Source of the DNA: an uncultured Cellulophaga sp.
GTDB lineage: Bacteria; Bacteroidota; Bacteroidia; Flavobacteriales; Flavobacteriaceae
Length of the DNA stretch: 64,000 nucleotides
Assembly: GCA_947492955.1 (NCBI GenBank)
Contig: CANLOV010000009.1
Coordinates: forward strand, 1-64,000
Reading direction: 5' to 3'
Shown piece after piece: positions 32,885-43,077 of the stretch (position 1 is the first letter of the stretch; the number at the start of each line of letters is the position of its first letter). Under the pieces are notes generated by a model. It was given only the letters and a program-made list of their open reading frames with translations. It searched no databases and was not told where the DNA came from. The position numbers and the translations under genes are program-made.

Positions 32885-35701
32885 ATGGCAGATAATGCAA
32901 CAATAAGACTTAATAAAGTCCTAAGGGAACTAAACATTTCGTTGGACAGGGCGGTAGATTTTCTTTCATCAAAAGGGCATGAAATAGAAGCAAGACCCAC
33001 TACCAAAATATCTGATGAAGTGCATCAAGTTCTGTTGGATCAATTTCAAACAGATAAGAGTAAGAAGGTTGCCTCTAAGGAAGTTGGTGAAGAAAAACGA
33101 AAAGAGAAAGAGGCAATAAGGATTCGCTTAGAGCAAGAACAAGAAGAGAGAAGGCTAGCTAGAGAAAAAAGAGCAGCTCAACAACAAGTTGTTAAAGCTA
33201 GAGGTGAGCTTTCTGGTCCTAAAACCGTTGGTAAAATAGATTTAGGAGGAAAAAAGAAAGAAGAAGTAAAAGAAGTTGCTCCGGTAGAGCCTGTTAAAAA
33301 AGAGGTTGTAGAAGAAAAAGTGGAGCAAACAATCTTGCCTACAGAAAAAGTAAAACTTTCTGGTCTTAAAACTGTTGGGAAAATAGATTTAGGGGTAGAG
33401 AAAAAACAGGCGAAGCAAAAGAAAGAAGCGCCAAAAAAAGAAGAAGAAAAAGTTGTTTCTCCTGAGGTGGTAGCTAAAGATGAGGTTGTAGAAGAGAAGC
33501 CGAAAGAGGAAACAATAACAACGCAGTATAAAAAATTATCTGGTCCTAAAATTACGGGAGATAAAATAGACCTTACAAAGTTTGAAAAGCCTAAGAAAAA
33601 GAAAGAGGCTCCAAAAGCTAATGATGGTGCAGATAAAAAGAAGCGTAGAAAAAGGATAGTTGCTAAACCGGGTCAGAAAACAAATGGCGGTCCTGGTGGA
33701 GGTAATAGGCAAAGATCAGGAGGTAATAACAGACCTGGAGGTCCGGGAAGAAGAGGTCCAGGGCAACGTTTTAATCAAGCTCCAAAGGTTGAGCCTTCAG
33801 AAGAAGATGTTCAAAAGCAAGTACGTGAAACCTTAGAAAAGCTTCAAGGGAAGTCTAAAAAAGGTAAAGGTGCTAAGTATAGAAGAGATAAAAGAGATCA
33901 ACACCGTCAGCAGACAGAGAAAGATCTAGAGCAGAAAGAATTAGAAAGCAAAATCTTAAAGGTAACAGAGTTTGTTACGGCTAGCGAGGTTGCAGTAATG
34001 ATGGATGTTTCTACAACACAGATTATATCTGCTTGTATGTCACTAGGGATTATGGTAACAATGAACCAGCGTTTAGATGCTGAGACATTATCTATAGTAG
34101 CAGATGAGTTTGGTTATGAGGTAGAGTTTGTTTCTGCTGATATAGAAGAAGCAATAGAAGAAGAAGTAGATGCGCCAGAAGATTTAGAGGCTAGAGCTCC
34201 TATTGTAACAGTAATGGGGCATGTGGATCATGGTAAAACATCGCTGTTAGATTATATTAGAAAAGAAAATGTAATTGCAGGAGAGAGTGGTGGTATAACG
34301 CAGCATATTGGTGCTTATGGTGTAACACTAGAAAGTGGTCAGAAAATAGCATTTTTAGATACACCGGGTCACGAAGCCTTTACGGCAATGCGTGCACGTG
34401 GTGCGCAAGTAACAGATATTGCAATTATTGTTGTTGCGGCAGATGATGATATTATGCCACAAACAAAAGAAGCTATTAGTCATGCGCAAGCAGCAGGAGT
34501 TCCTATTGTTTTTGCAATTAATAAAATAGATAGACCAACAGCTAACCCTGATAAAATTAAAGAAGGTTTAGCGCAAATGAACTTATTGGTAGAAGATTGG
34601 GGGGGTAAAATACAATCTCATGATATCTCTGCTAAAATGGGTACAGGTGTTAAGGAGTTGTTGGAGAAAGTATTGTTAGAAGCAGAGCTTTTAGAATTAA
34701 AAGCAAACCCAAATAAATTGGCAGTAGGTACTGTAGTAGAGGCTTTCTTAGATAAAGGAAGAGGTTATGTTTCTACGATATTAGTGCAGTCTGGAGAGCT
34801 TAAAATTGGAGATTATGTATTAGCGGGTACTTGCAGTGGTAAAATTAAAGCAATGCAAGATGAGCGTGGTAATAATGTTAAGAAAGCAGGTCCTTCTACA
34901 CCAATATCAATATTAGGTTTAGATGGTGCGCCGCAAGCTGGTGATAAGTTTAAGGTTCTAGAGGATGAAAGAGAGGCGAAACAAATTGCAGCAAAACGTT
35001 CTCAGTTAATGAGAGAGCAATCTGTAAGAACGCAACGTCATATTACATTAGATGAAATAGGAAGACGTATTGCCCTTGGAGACTTTAAAGAGCTTAATAT
35101 TATACTTAAGGGTGATGTTGATGGTTCTGTGGAAGCATTAACAGATTCTTTCCAGAAATTATCTACAGATGAAATTCAGGTAAATATTATACATAAAGCA
35201 GTTGGTCCTATTACAGAATCCGATGTGTTATTGGCTTCGGCTTCTGATGCAATTATTATAGGGTTTAATGTAAGGCCAATGGGTAATGCTAGGTCTATTG
35301 CTGAGAATGAAGAAATAGATATTAGAATGTATTCTATTATTTATGATGCAATTAATGATCTTAAGGATGCTATGGAGGGAATGCTTTCTCCAGAGATGAA
35401 AGAGGAAATTACGGGTACTGCTGAAATTAGAGAAACATTTAAGATTTCTAAAGTGGGTACTATTGCAGGTTGTATGGTAACTAATGGTAAAATAATTAGA
35501 AGTTCTGGTATTAGACTTATTAGAGATGGTGTAGTTATTTACACAGGAGAATTAGCGTCTTTAAAACGATTTAAGGATGATGCTAAAGAAGTGTCTAAAG
35601 GATATGATTGTGGTTTACAGATTAAAAACTACAATGATATTAAGGAATTAGATATTGTTGAAGGATTCCAAGAAGTGGCTGTAAAAAAGAAGTTAAAGTA
35701 A
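32885..35701 (+). CDS. infB: Translation initiation factor IF-2
   Basis: GTPase that brings initiator tRNA to the 30S subunit. ATG 32885 ([16 protein letters not shown]) is preferred over an in-frame TTG two codons upstream. The N-terminal part has the IF2_N motif, then a Lys/Glu-rich region with three copies of [12 protein letters not shown]-type repeats (33206-33575) and a Gly/Arg/Asn patch. The G domain starts with [14 protein letters not shown] near 442-455, followed by DTPGHEAF and NKIDRP. Domains II-IV are complete. 938 residues, long-N-terminus type. Ends at the hairpin at 35726-35756. Confidence 0.97.
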   Translation: MADNATIRLNKVLRELNISLDRAVDFLSSKGHEIEARPTTKISDEVHQVLLDQFQTDKSKKVASKEVGEEKRKEKEAIRIRLEQEQEERRLAREKRAAQQQVVKARGELSGPKTVGKIDLGGKKKEEVKEVAPVEPVKKEVVEEKVEQTILPTEKVKLSGLKTVGKIDLGVEKKQAKQKKEAPKKEEEKVVSPEVVAKDEVVEEKPKEETITTQYKKLSGPKITGDKIDLTKFEKPKKKKEAPKANDGADKKKRRKRIVAKPGQKTNGGPGGGNRQRSGGNNRPGGPGRRGPGQRFNQAPKVEPSEEDVQKQVRETLEKLQGKSKKGKGAKYRRDKRDQHRQQTEKDLEQKELESKILKVTEFVTASEVAVMMDVSTTQIISACMSLGIMVTMNQRLDAETLSIVADEFGYEVEFVSADIEEAIEEEVDAPEDLEARAPIVTVMGHVDHGKTSLLDYIRKENVIAGESGGITQHIGAYGVTLESGQKIAFLDTPGHEAFTAMRARGAQVTDIAIIVVAADDDIMPQTKEAISHAQAAGVPIVFAINKIDRPTANPDKIKEGLAQMNLLVEDWGGKIQSHDISAKMGTGVKELLEKVLLEAELLELKANPNKLAVGTVVEAFLDKGRGYVSTILVQSGELKIGDYVLAGTCSGKIKAMQDERGNNVKKAGPSTPISILGLDGAPQAGDKFKVLEDEREAKQIAAKRSQLMREQSVRTQRHITLDEIGRRIALGDFKELNIILKGDVDGSVEALTDSFQKLSTDEIQVNIIHKAVGPITESDVLLASASDAIIIGFNVRPMGNARSIAENEEIDIRMYSIIYDAINDLKDAMEGMLSPEMKEEITGTAEIRETFKISKVGTIAGCMVTNGKIIRSSGIRLIRDGVVIYTGELASLKRFKDDAKEVSKGYDCGLQIKNYNDIKELDIVEGFQEVAVKKKLK

Positions 35702-35725
35702 CAATAGCAGCTTAAAATTTATAAT

Positions 35726-35756
35726 AAAAAAACGACCTATTTGGTCGTTTTTTTTG
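35726..35756. terminator. Bidirectional terminator between infB and SPOR gene
   Basis: AACGACC (35731-35737) / GGTCGTT (35743-35749) with a flanking A-run and T-run and a 5-nt loop. It overlaps the 3' end of the convergent SPOR gene. Confidence 0.88.
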
Positions 35757-36108
35757 GTTTTAAAAGCATTGCGTTTGGGTATTTTTTTCGAACTTCAATT
35801 AGTTTCTGTTCGGCTTTTAGTTTTGTTTTAAACTTTCCAACTCTAACCCTGTAACTTGGAGATTCAAAATCTATTTTTGAATACCATCCAGGAAAATCTA
35901 CATCTACCTTGTTTTTTATGTTCTGTGCTTTTTGGAAAGACCCAAAGAAAACTTGTATGCGATAAACATTAGAATTTTCGTTAGAAGATGAATAAATGTC
36001 AATTAATTCAGTTATTTTTTCATCTTGTTCAATAGAAATTTCTCCATTTTGTGAAAAACCAACAAATGTTGATAGGGATAATGTTATAGTGTAAATGATT
36101 TTTTTCAT
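35737..36108 (-). CDS. SPOR domain-containing exported protein
   Basis: A 123-residue protein with a signal peptide (1-19, ending TFVGFSQ) and a single C-terminal SPOR-like domain at about 47-118: YRIQVFFGSFQKAQNIKNK, then SYRVRVGKFKTKLKAEQKL, the typical two-repeat pattern of peptidoglycan-binding SPOR domains. SPOR domains bind denuded glycan strands at division sites. The mature protein is little more than this domain, so it may be a small periplasmic peptidoglycan binder. A -7-like TACTTTTG lies upstream (36144-36137). Confidence 0.87.
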   Translation of the reverse strand: MKKIIYTITLSLSTFVGFSQNGEISIEQDEKITELIDIYSSSNENSNVYRIQVFFGSFQKAQNIKNKVDVDFPGWYSKIDFESPSYRVRVGKFKTKLKAEQKLIEVRKKYPNAMLLKPKKTTK

Positions 36109-36243
36109 TTCTTATGTGTTGTATTTGAGTAGTTAGCAAAAGTAAATTAATAAACTAAAAGTAGTGTGTTTTTCATTTATTTAGAATAATTATAAATTAA
36201 AAAATAACAACTCATTAACATTTTCAAAATAAAGTCTAAGTCG

Positions 36244-36251
36244 TATTTTTG
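36244..36251 (+). promoter_or_regulatory. Candidate -7 promoter element of the act/cox operon
   Basis: TATTTTTG matches TAnnTTTG and lies 84 bp before actA. The expected -33 position reads TTT rather than TTTG, so it is a partial match. Confidence 0.5.
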
Positions 36252-36335
36252 TCGCCAATTTAAAAGGCATTTTTGTTTACTTAAAAGAAGAGTATAAAAT
36301 ATCATGCCAAGATTTCGATAAGAAATATTTTTAAT

Positions 36336-37658
36336 ATGAAAAAGGTTCCATACCGTAATCAACTTTCAAAGTTTGCAGCTGCCACTCTGGTAGCTCTTTT
36401 ATTGTTTTCAGTTTCAATTTTTGCGCAAGAAGATGCGAAAAAGGGAAAACAATTATTTAATCAGAATTGTGCAGCATGTCACGCATTAGATCGTAAGATG
36501 ACAGGTCCGGCGTTAAGAAACGTTGAGGCTCGTTTAGAAGAAGAAGGTTTAGATCGTGAGTGGATTTATGCTTGGGTTAAAAATAGCTCTGGTGTAATTA
36601 AGTCTGGTGATGCTTATGCAAATAAAATCTACAATGAGTATAATAAAGCGGCAATGACTGCTTTTCCAACCCTTGCTAATGCAGATATAGATAATATATT
36701 AGCGTATACGGCTGCTGAGCCTGAGGTTAAAAAGCCTGTTGTGGTTGCTGGTGCAGGTTCGGGTGTTCAGGCAAGTGGTTCGTCTGGTGGGATTTCAAAT
36801 GAAATCATCCTGGGGGCTTTGGTTCTTGTTTTTGCTTTGTTGGTGTTAATGTTGTTTTTTGTTACAAAAACATTAAAGAATATTGCAGCGGCAAATGGGG
36901 TTTCTTTAGAGAAAGAGAAATCGGAAAAGCGTACGCCAATCTGGAAAGCTTTTGCGCAAAATCATTTCTTAATTATTGTTTCGGTAATTGTATTATTGTT
37001 GTCTAGTGCTTACTTTGTATATGGGTATTTTATGCAGGTAGGAGTTGATCAGGGGTATACGCCAATACAGCCAATACATTTTTCTCATAAAGTGCATGCT
37101 GGTGATAATAAGGTTGAGTGTAAATACTGTCACTCGTCAGCTAGGGTTTCTAAAACATCTGGTATTCCTTCTTTAAATGTTTGTATGAACTGTCATAAAT
37201 CTATTTATGAGTATAAAGGTAATGAGGCAGGTCCTTCTCAGGAAGATTTAGAAAACGGGTACACTAATGAGTTTTATACAAAAGAAATAAAAAAACTATA
37301 CAAGTATGTTGGTTGGGATGAAAACGAGCAGAAGTACACAGGTGAGCCTAAGCCTGTAGAATGGGTTCGTATACATAACTTGCCAGATTTTGCATACTTT
37401 AATCACTCTCAGCACGTATCTGTTGCTGGGGTAGAGTGTCAGACTTGTCATGGTCCTGTAGAGGAAATGGAGATAATGACACAGCATGCTCCTTTGACTA
37501 TGGGTTGGTGTGTTAATTGTCATAGAGAAACAAATGTGAAGGTAGAGGGTAATGAGTATTACGCTAAAATTCATGAAGAGCTTTCTAAGAAGTATGGAGT
37601 AGAAAATCTTACTGCTGCTCAAATGGGAGGTTTAGAATGTGGTAAATGTCACTATTAG
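36336..37658 (+). CDS. actA: Alternative complex III subunit A, six-haem cytochrome c
   Basis: A 440-residue membrane-bound multihaem cytochrome of the menaquinol-oxidising alternative complex III. Signal peptide 1-31. A monohaem domain (C45AACH) is followed by a first membrane helix near 151-173, a short loop and a second helix near 209-232. A pentahaem domain follows with CKYCH (262), CMNCH (283), CQTCH (368), CVNCH (392) and CGKCH (435). The classical ActA is pentahaem; here an extra monohaem module is joined at the N-terminus. First gene of actABCDEF. Confidence 0.93.
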   Translation: MKKVPYRNQLSKFAAATLVALLLFSVSIFAQEDAKKGKQLFNQNCAACHALDRKMTGPALRNVEARLEEEGLDREWIYAWVKNSSGVIKSGDAYANKIYNEYNKAAMTAFPTLANADIDNILAYTAAEPEVKKPVVVAGAGSGVQASGSSGGISNEIILGALVLVFALLVLMLFFVTKTLKNIAAANGVSLEKEKSEKRTPIWKAFAQNHFLIIVSVIVLLLSSAYFVYGYFMQVGVDQGYTPIQPIHFSHKVHAGDNKVECKYCHSSARVSKTSGIPSLNVCMNCHKSIYEYKGNEAGPSQEDLENGYTNEFYTKEIKKLYKYVGWDENEQKYTGEPKPVEWVRIHNLPDFAYFNHSQHVSVAGVECQTCHGPVEEMEIMTQHAPLTMGWCVNCHRETNVKVEGNEYYAKIHEELSKKYGVENLTAAQMGGLECGKCHY

Positions 37659-37695
37659 TCAATATTTAATAAGAAGATAATTTCAGATATATCAT

Positions 37696-40600
37696 ATGTC
37701 ATCAAACAAGAAATATTGGAAAAGCGAAGCGGAGTTAAATCCCAACGATTCCATTGTTGAGACGCTAAGACAGAATGAATTCGTTGAGGAGATTCCAACG
37801 GATGAGTTCTTAGGGGACAAAGAAAATTTGGCTTCTACTTCAACGAATAGAAGAGATTTTTTAAAGTATGTTGGTTTTAGTACTGCAGCTGCTACAATGG
37901 CTGCTTGTGAAGGGCCGGTAGTTAAGTCTATTCCTTATGTGGTTCAGCCAGAAAGTATTATTCCTGGTGTTGCTAATTATTATGCAACAACAATTGCAGA
38001 TGGTTACGATTTTGCTAGCGTTCTTATTAAAACACGTGAAGGTAGGCCAATTAAAGTAGAGAATAATACGGATGCTAAAGTAAACGGTAGTGCTAATGCT
38101 CGTGTGCAGGCTTCTGTTTTGTCTTTATATGACAGTACTCGTGTGCAAGGACCATTATTAAATGGAGAGCAAGTAGAGTGGTCTTCTTTAGATGCTGCTG
38201 TAAAATCTCAGTTAAAGTCAGGAAAGCAAGTTGCTTTGTTAACGCAGACTTACGCAAGTCCTTCAACAGCACGTTTAATTGCTGAGTTTAAAGCGGCTTA
38301 TGCAAATGTGAGTCATGTTACTTATGATGCTATATCGGAAGAAGCGGCTTTAAATGCTTTTGAGGCTAGATACGGAGAAAGAGCTTTAGCTGATTATGAT
38401 TTTGAAAAAGCATCATTGATTGTTTCTTTTGGTGCAGATTTTCTAGGAGATTGGCAAGGCGGAGGATATGATGCTGGTTATTCTAAAGGGCGTGTTCCTG
38501 CTCATGGCAAAATGTCTAGGCATGTGCAGTTTGAGGCTAATATGTCTTTGGCTGGTGCTAATGCAGATAAGCGTATTCCTTTAACGCCAAGTCAGCAAAA
38601 AGTTGCTTTGGCTAAATTATATGGAAAATTAAATAATGCTTCGGTTGGTGGTAGTTTGCCAGAAGTAATAGAGAAAGCAATTGATAGTGTTGCAAAGCAG
38701 ATTCGTAAGGCGGGTAATAACGCAGTAGTAGTTACTGGTTTAGACGATGCAAATGCACAAGCGGTAGTTTTAGCAATAAATGAGCAATTAGGAAGTAAGG
38801 CTTTTGATGCTAAAGCTCCTAAGTATGTAAGGCAAGGAAGTGCTAAGGCGGTAAATAAGCTTATTTCGGATATGAAATCTGGTAAGATTGGTGCTTTAAT
38901 TATGGATGGAGTAAATCCAGTATATAGTTTGCCTAATGCTTCTGATTTTGAAGAAGGCTTAAAACAAGTAGCATTATCTGTAACGTTTGCTCAAAATAAA
39001 AATGAAACAGCTGCGGTTTCGCAGTATGTTGCAGCAGCTCCACATTATTTAGAGTCTTGGGGAGATGTTCAAATGAAAAAAGGTTCGTATAGTTTAATGC
39101 AGCCAACGATTAAGGAATTGTTTGATACGCGTCAGTTTCAAACATCTTTATTAAAATGGTTGGGTAGCGATAAAACATACTACGATTATATAAAAGAAAC
39201 TTGGAATGTAGGTGTTTTAGCAAGTGCTAAATGGAACAAAGCATTACACGATGGTGTTTTTGTTGCCCCGGCAGTTGCAGTGGAAGTGAGTTCTGAAGAG
39301 GAAGAAGCTCCTTTAGTTTCTGTTAGTTCTGCAGTAAATGCATTATCTAAGTCAGCTGCTTCAGGAATGGAATTAACCTTATATCCTAAAATAGGAATGG
39401 GAGACGGTCAGCAGGCTAATAACCCATGGTTACAAGAGTTTCCTGATCCAATTACAAGAGTTTCTTGGGATAACTACGTTACTGTTTCTAAAGCTGATGC
39501 TGAGCGTTTAGAGTTCATTAATGAAAATGTGGCTAATGGAGGTTTAGATGGTAGTTATGCTACAGTTACTGTAAATGGAGTTCCTGTTGAAAATGTACCG
39601 GTAATTATTCAGCCAGGTCAGGCAGTAGGTTCTGTAGGTTTATCATTTGGTTATGGTAAAACTGCAGGTGTAAAAGAAGAAATGAAAACAGGGGTTAATG
39701 CATATGCATTATACCAAGGTTTTTCTAATATACAATCGGTTTCTATAGCGAAATCTGAAGGTACGCATGAGTTTGCATGTGTGCAGTTGCATAAAACATT
39801 AATGGGTAGAGGAGATATTATCAAGGAAACTACCTTGGAAATATTTAATACAAAGAAAGCGGCAGAATGGAATGTTCAGCCTGTAGTTTCTTTAGATCAC
39901 CAAGAGGTGGCAGCTACCGAAGTAGATTTATGGGATAGTTTTGATCGTTCAATAGGACATCACTTTAATTTATCTATAGATTTAAATGCTTGTACAGGAT
40001 GTGGTGCATGTGTTATAGCATGTCATGCAGAAAACAATGTGCCAGTAGTTGGTAAAGACGAAGTTCGTAGATCTAGAGATATGCACTGGTTGCGTATAGA
40101 TAGGTATTATTCATCAGAGGATACTTTTGAAGGTGATAATGCTAAGAAAAATGGTTTTGATGGTTTATCTGGTGATAATGGTTCTCTTGGAGGATTCTTA
40201 GAATTAGAAGATCCTGCTGCTAATCCGCAAGTTGCTTTTCAGCCTGTAATGTGTCAGCACTGTAACCATGCTCCTTGTGAAACTGTATGTCCAGTAGCGG
40301 CAACATCACATGGTAAGCAAGGGCAAAACCAAATGGCGTATAACAGATGTGTGGGTACAAGATATTGTGCTAACAACTGTCCTTATAAAGTACGTCGTTT
40401 TAACTGGTTCTTGTATAACAACAATGATGAGTTTGATTACCATATGAATAATGATTTAGGAAAAATGGTAATTAATCCAGATGTAAACGTACGTTCTAGA
40501 GGTGTTATGGAGAAATGTTCTATGTGTATTCAAAGTACACAGAAAACTATCTTAGACGCTAAAAGAGATGGGCGTGTTATTAAAGATGGAGAATTCCAAA

Positions 40601-40776
40601 CAGCATGTTCTGCGGCTTGTAGTAGTGGAGCTATGATATTTGGAGATATCAATGATAAAGAAAGTAAGGTTGCTGAGTTAAAAGAGAGTGACCGTATGTA
40701 TCACTTATTAGAGCATGTAGGTACAAAACCAAATGTGTTCTATCATGTAAAAGTGAGAAATACAAACGAAGCATAA
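37696..40776 (+). CDS. actB: Alternative complex III subunit B, iron-sulfur and molybdopterin-oxidoreductase-like protein
   Basis: A 1026-residue periplasm-facing subunit. A 50-residue lead is followed by a twin-arginine signal NRRDFLKYVGFSTAA (RR at 52-53) with a Cys at 71. The first 700 residues resemble molybdopterin oxidoreductases, a part thought to have lost its cofactor in ACIII. The C-terminal 270 residues carry ferredoxin-type Cys clusters: CTGCGACVIACH near 766, CQHCNHAPCETVCP near 853, CVGTRYCANNCP near 885 and CSMCIQ near 941. These pass electrons between quinol and haem. Located 37 bp after actA. Confidence 0.95.
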   Translation: MSSNKKYWKSEAELNPNDSIVETLRQNEFVEEIPTDEFLGDKENLASTSTNRRDFLKYVGFSTAAATMAACEGPVVKSIPYVVQPESIIPGVANYYATTIADGYDFASVLIKTREGRPIKVENNTDAKVNGSANARVQASVLSLYDSTRVQGPLLNGEQVEWSSLDAAVKSQLKSGKQVALLTQTYASPSTARLIAEFKAAYANVSHVTYDAISEEAALNAFEARYGERALADYDFEKASLIVSFGADFLGDWQGGGYDAGYSKGRVPAHGKMSRHVQFEANMSLAGANADKRIPLTPSQQKVALAKLYGKLNNASVGGSLPEVIEKAIDSVAKQIRKAGNNAVVVTGLDDANAQAVVLAINEQLGSKAFDAKAPKYVRQGSAKAVNKLISDMKSGKIGALIMDGVNPVYSLPNASDFEEGLKQVALSVTFAQNKNETAAVSQYVAAAPHYLESWGDVQMKKGSYSLMQPTIKELFDTRQFQTSLLKWLGSDKTYYDYIKETWNVGVLASAKWNKALHDGVFVAPAVAVEVSSEEEEAPLVSVSSAVNALSKSAASGMELTLYPKIGMGDGQQANNPWLQEFPDPITRVSWDNYVTVSKADAERLEFINENVANGGLDGSYATVTVNGVPVENVPVIIQPGQAVGSVGLSFGYGKTAGVKEEMKTGVNAYALYQGFSNIQSVSIAKSEGTHEFACVQLHKTLMGRGDIIKETTLEIFNTKKAAEWNVQPVVSLDHQEVAATEVDLWDSFDRSIGHHFNLSIDLNACTGCGACVIACHAENNVPVVGKDEVRRSRDMHWLRIDRYYSSEDTFEGDNAKKNGFDGLSGDNGSLGGFLELEDPAANPQVAFQPVMCQHCNHAPCETVCPVAATSHGKQGQNQMAYNRCVGTRYCANNCPYKVRRFNWFLYNNNDEFDYHMNNDLGKMVINPDVNVRSRGVMEKCSMCIQSTQKTILDAKRDGRVIKDGEFQTACSAACSSGAMIFGDINDKESKVAELKESDRMYHLLEHVGTKPNVFYHVKVRNTNEA

Positions 40777-40812
40777 TCAATAAATAAGAGGAACGTAATT
40801 ATATTATAACTT

Positions 40813-42543
40813 ATGGCGTCGCATTACGAAGCACCTATACGAAAACCCTTAGTTCTTGGAGATAAAGGATACCACGATGTAACTGTGGATATCGCAGCTC
40901 CTGTAGAAGGTAAAGCAAACAAACAGTGGTGGATAGTTTTTTCTATTGCTTTAGTAGCATTCCTTTGGGGACTAGGTTGTATTATTTATACTGTATCTAC
41001 AGGAATTGGTACATGGGGATTAAATAAAACTGTTGGCTGGGCCTGGGATATTACCAACTTTGTTTGGTGGGTAGGTATTGGGCATGCAGGAACCTTAATT
41101 TCTGCGGTACTATTATTATTCCGTCAAAAATGGAGAATGGCAATTAACCGTTCGGCAGAGGCAATGACTATTTTCTCTGTAGTACAAGCAGGTCTTTTTC
41201 CAATTATACACATGGGTAGACCATGGTTAGCCTATTGGGTATTACCTATTCCAAACCAGTTTGGTTCTTTGTGGGTAAACTTTAATTCACCATTACTTTG
41301 GGATGTATTTGCAATATCAACATATTTATCGGTATCATTAGTTTTCTGGTGGACAGGTTTATTACCAGATTTTGCAATGATTAGAGATAGAGCAGTAAGA
41401 CCTTTTCAAAAGAAAATATATGCTTTATTAAGTTTTGGATGGAGTGGTAGAGCTAAAGATTGGCAACGTTTTGAAGAGGTGTCTTTGGTATTAGCAGGTT
41501 TAGCTACACCATTAGTACTTTCTGTACACACAATTGTATCTTTTGATTTTGCTACTTCTGTAATACCAGGATGGCATACAACAATATTTCCTCCTTACTT
41601 TGTTGCGGGAGCTATTTTCTCCGGATTTGCAATGGTAAACACCTTGCTTATTATCATGAGAAAGGTTTGTAACATGGAAGACTATATTACAATACAACAT
41701 ATAGAATTAATGAACATAGTAATTATGTTAACAGGTTCTATTGTTGGTTGTGCATACATTACTGAGTTGTTTGTTGCATGGTACTCTGGGGTAGAATACG
41801 AACAATATGCATTCTTAAACAGAGCAACAGGGCCTTACTGGTGGGCATACTGGGCAATGATGACTTGTAATGTTTTCTCTCCACAATTTATGTGGTCTAA
41901 GAGATTAAGAACTAGTATTATGTTCTCATTTGCAATATCTATTGTGGTAAACATAGGAATGTGGTTCGAGCGTTTTGTAATTATTGTAACATCATTACAC
42001 AGAGATTACTTACCATCTTCTTGGACAATGTTCTCACCTACATTTGTAGATATAGGAATATTTATAGGAACTATCGGATTCTTTTTTGTACTGTTCTTAT
42101 TGTACGCAAGAACATTCCCTGTAATAGCACAAGCAGAAGTTAAGTCTATTATGAAATCTTCTGGTGAGCGTTATAAGAAACTAAGAGAAGCAGGAAAGCC
42201 ATTATATCAAATTAATAAATTGGCACTTTCTAACGAAACAGTAACTGAGCAAGTAGCTGAAGCTTCAGTAGAAGAAAGCGATGCACAGGTATCATCACTT
42301 TTAGGAACATTAGGAACTTTTGATGCTGAAAATGATACTGCTGATGATTTAAAGAAAGTAAAAGGTATAGGGCCACAAATGGAGGCTACTTTAAACCAAA
42401 TAGGGATTTTTACTTTTGCACAGGTAAGTAGAATGACAGAGAAGGAATATAATTTGTTAGATTCAATTACAGGTTCTTTCCCAGGAAGAGCGCAGAGAGA
42501 TGATTGGGCCGGACAAGCAAACACATTAAATAACAATAAATAG
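40813..42543 (+). CDS. actC: Alternative complex III subunit C (NrfD-like) with helix-hairpin-helix tail
   Basis: Quinol-binding integral membrane subunit of NrfD/PsrC type with about ten helices across residues 38-435, for example WWVGIGHAGTLISAVLLLF and MMTCNVFSPQFMW. After the last helix comes a cytoplasmic linker (436-506) and a C-terminal domain at 508-576 (TADDLKKVKGIGPQMEATL...GIFTFAQVSRM) with a GIGP helix-hairpin-helix motif. ActC from other phyla is about 100 residues shorter. The tail matches the one on ribosomal protein S2 in this window. actD starts 2 bp after the stop. Confidence 0.94.
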   Translation: MASHYEAPIRKPLVLGDKGYHDVTVDIAAPVEGKANKQWWIVFSIALVAFLWGLGCIIYTVSTGIGTWGLNKTVGWAWDITNFVWWVGIGHAGTLISAVLLLFRQKWRMAINRSAEAMTIFSVVQAGLFPIIHMGRPWLAYWVLPIPNQFGSLWVNFNSPLLWDVFAISTYLSVSLVFWWTGLLPDFAMIRDRAVRPFQKKIYALLSFGWSGRAKDWQRFEEVSLVLAGLATPLVLSVHTIVSFDFATSVIPGWHTTIFPPYFVAGAIFSGFAMVNTLLIIMRKVCNMEDYITIQHIELMNIVIMLTGSIVGCAYITELFVAWYSGVEYEQYAFLNRATGPYWWAYWAMMTCNVFSPQFMWSKRLRTSIMFSFAISIVVNIGMWFERFVIIVTSLHRDYLPSSWTMFSPTFVDIGIFIGTIGFFFVLFLLYARTFPVIAQAEVKSIMKSSGERYKKLREAGKPLYQINKLALSNETVTEQVAEASVEESDAQVSSLLGTLGTFDAENDTADDLKKVKGIGPQMEATLNQIGIFTFAQVSRMTEKEYNLLDSITGSFPGRAQRDDWAGQANTLNNNK

Positions 42544-42545
42544 AT

Positions 42546-43067
42546 ATGGCATCTAAAGTTATACAAGCATTTTATGACGATGACGATGTGTTAATGCATG
42601 CAGTCAAAAAGGTAAAAGAAGCTAAACATCATATAGAAGAAGTTTATACTCCTTTTCCAGTTCACGGTCTAGACAAAGCAATGGGATTAGCACCAACAAG
42701 ATTAGCAATTACTGCATTTATGTACGGATGTGTGGGTCTTACAGTTGCAATTACAATGATGAATTTTATTATGATTGAAGATTGGCCTCAGGATATTGGA
42801 GGTAAACCAAGCTTTAGTTATATAGAAAATATGCCAGCGTTTGTTCCTATTATGTTTGAGCTTACGGTTTTCTTTGCAGCACACTTAATGGTAATTACTT
42901 TTTATATGAGAAGTAAATTATGGCCATTTAAGAAAGCGGAAAATCCGGATGTAAGAACTACAGACGACCTATTTTTAATGGAGATAGGGATTCATGGAAA
43001 TGAGCAAGAGTTAAAAGAGCTTATTGCAGAAACAGGAGCAGTAGAAATTAATATTTCAGAAAAGTAG
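42546..43067 (+). CDS. actD: Alternative complex III subunit D (DUF3341)
   Basis: A 173-residue membrane subunit with two helices, near 56-77 (RLAITAFMYGCVGLTVAITM) and 98-121 (FVPIMFELTVFFAAHLMVIT). The N-terminal soluble part contains the DUF3341 start (IQAFYDDDDVLMHAVKKVKE) and the motif YTPFPVHGLDKAMGL. Required for ACIII assembly in characterised relatives. Tightly spaced between actC (2 bp) and actE (10 bp). Confidence 0.94.
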   Translation: MASKVIQAFYDDDDVLMHAVKKVKEAKHHIEEVYTPFPVHGLDKAMGLAPTRLAITAFMYGCVGLTVAITMMNFIMIEDWPQDIGGKPSFSYIENMPAFVPIMFELTVFFAAHLMVITFYMRSKLWPFKKAENPDVRTTDDLFLMEIGIHGNEQELKELIAETGAVEINISEK

Positions 43068-43077
43068 TTATACTATT

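Noticed and set aside
36177-36362. 61-codon minus-strand ORF upstream of actA
   Set aside because: It covers the actA promoter and leader, is short, and has no start context or recognisable motif.
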